From positions 620,001 through 684,000 of the forward strand of contig NZ_JBMOUD010000001.1 of the NCBI RefSeq assembly GCF_049319665.1: a DNA stretch of 64,000 nt, written 5' to 3'. The notes below the pieces were generated by a model. It had not been told where the DNA came from and searched no databases. It was given only the letters and a program-made list of their open reading frames with translations. This document shows, one piece after another, positions 63,528 to 64,000 of this stretch (position 1 is the stretch's first letter; every line of letters starts with the position of its first letter). The translations under genes were made by a program, and so were the position numbers. The stretch comes from JBMOUD01 sp049319665 (GTDB taxonomy: Bacteria > Pseudomonadota > Gammaproteobacteria > Enterobacterales > Enterobacteriaceae).

Positions 63528-64000
63528 ATGAGTAAAAATAAAGAATTGGTTGCTAAGTGGTTTGATGCGGTTTGGGGAGCTAACTATAATCCTACGATAA
63601 TCCGCGAGTTGGCTGCTGACGACATCGTATTCAATTATCCGATGCATGGTGAATTTCATGGTCCAGAATCCGTTATCGCTATGTTGACTGATTTTCGTGA
63701 GTCTTTCGAAGACTTAAACTTCTGGGCAACCGGTGAGATGATCGAAGAAGGAAACAAAGTGGTTGCCACTTGGGATGGCGGTGGCAGCCATACTGGTAAA
63801 GCCTTTACCGCATCACCATTTGGTGGCCTACTGCCAGCCAACTCAGGCAAAGTTGTTCGTTTCACTGGTACTACTATCATTGAAATTGAAAATGGCAAAG
63901 TGAAGTCTGAAGCAGGCCAGGAAGGGGCGATTGATGCATTGTTGCAAATGGGACTGGTAAAAAAACAGGTTAATGATTTATCGTCTTTACATTATGATAT
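63528..64000 (+). CDS. SnoaL/NTF2-like protein (3' end outside the window)
   Basis: 157 codons are present before the edge. The fold pattern is that of small SnoaL-type polyketide-cyclase-like or ketosteroid-isomerase-like proteins: KELVAKWFDAVWG, DDIVFNYPMHGEFHGPESVIAM, VVATWDGGGSHTGKAF and VVRFTGTTIIEIENGKV. An AATGGGAGTG ribosome-binding site precedes the ATG. Substrate is unknown. Confidence 0.8.
   Translation, partial: MSKNKELVAKWFDAVWGANYNPTIIRELAADDIVFNYPMHGEFHGPESVIAMLTDFRESFEDLNFWATGEMIEEGNKVVATWDGGGSHTGKAFTASPFGGLLPANSGKVVRFTGTTIIEIENGKVKSEAGQEGAIDALLQMGLVKKQVNDLSSLHYD

Noticed and set aside
1..64000. CRISPR arrays, rRNA or tRNA genes
   Set aside because: None seen. The only regular repeats are inside asr and the ERIC elements.

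Overview
The window is chromosomal DNA of an enterobacterium. Gene content and order follow the E. coli K-12 / Yersinia / Serratia core in blocks: znuBC-znuA-mepM-lpxM, pykA-hexR-zwf, yoaA-tsaB-slp-fadD-rnd, minCDE-ycgL-ycgM-ycgN, dsbB/fadR, ttcA, nifJ-ydbJ-hslJ-ldhA-ydbH-ynbE-ydbL-azoR-hrpA, and ydgD-asr. ERIC-type intergenic repeats and the extra lytic transglycosylase between ycgL and ycgM point to a Yersinia/Serratia/Hafnia/Rahnella-like genome rather than Escherichia. I cannot name the genus from sequence alone.

Layout. 1-9.3 kb: zinc uptake under a clear Zur operator, a cell-wall endopeptidase, a lipid A acyltransferase, and the HexR-linked sugar genes pykA and zwf. 9.3-21 kb: an ERIC element, the YoaA helicase, t6A synthesis, fadD with a FadR operator, RNase D, the Min division system and envelope genes. 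21-27 kb is an accessory stretch: a LysR regulator, a two-cupin protein, a frameshifted AraC regulator divergent from a cyclase-family hydrolase and a carboxymuconolactone-decarboxylase-like protein, a tautomerase remnant, and a secreted protein of unknown function. 27-31 kb: a three-subunit periplasmic/membrane flavin dehydrogenase (gluconate 2-dehydrogenase type). 31-36 kb: an ABC1-family kinase-like protein and a purine permease with an 8-oxoguanine/guanine-type deaminase. 36-38 kb: dsbB and fadR, with nhaB missing between them. fadR has a FadR-like operator and an ERIC element in its leader.

39.0-42.5 kb, next to ttcA (the Rac prophage integration gene of E. coli), is a decayed integrative island. 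It holds the C-terminal half of a tyrosine integrase, a pesticin-fold muramidase gene broken by one in-frame TAA, an overlapping LprI/DUF1311-type periplasmic protein (likely its immunity protein or inhibitor), a GhoS-like small protein, and a second copy of the unknown secreted family seen at 26 kb. A PL5-type alginate lyase follows. The muramidase/inhibitor pair is the most interesting item in the window. The muramidase half is hidden because neither fragment looks like a lysozyme until the stop codon is read through.

43.9-60 kb returns to core genes: pyruvate:flavodoxin oxidoreductase, D-lactate dehydrogenase, the YdbH-YnbE-YdbL envelope system, azoreductase, HrpA, a trypsin-like protease and the repeat-built acid shock protein Asr. 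60.5-63.3 kb is an alkylation-damage cluster: an AlkA-like glycosylase, Ada and a 2-oxoglutarate oxygenase. This Ada has lost three of the four zinc-binding cysteines of its sensor domain. The window ends inside a SnoaL/NTF2-like gene.
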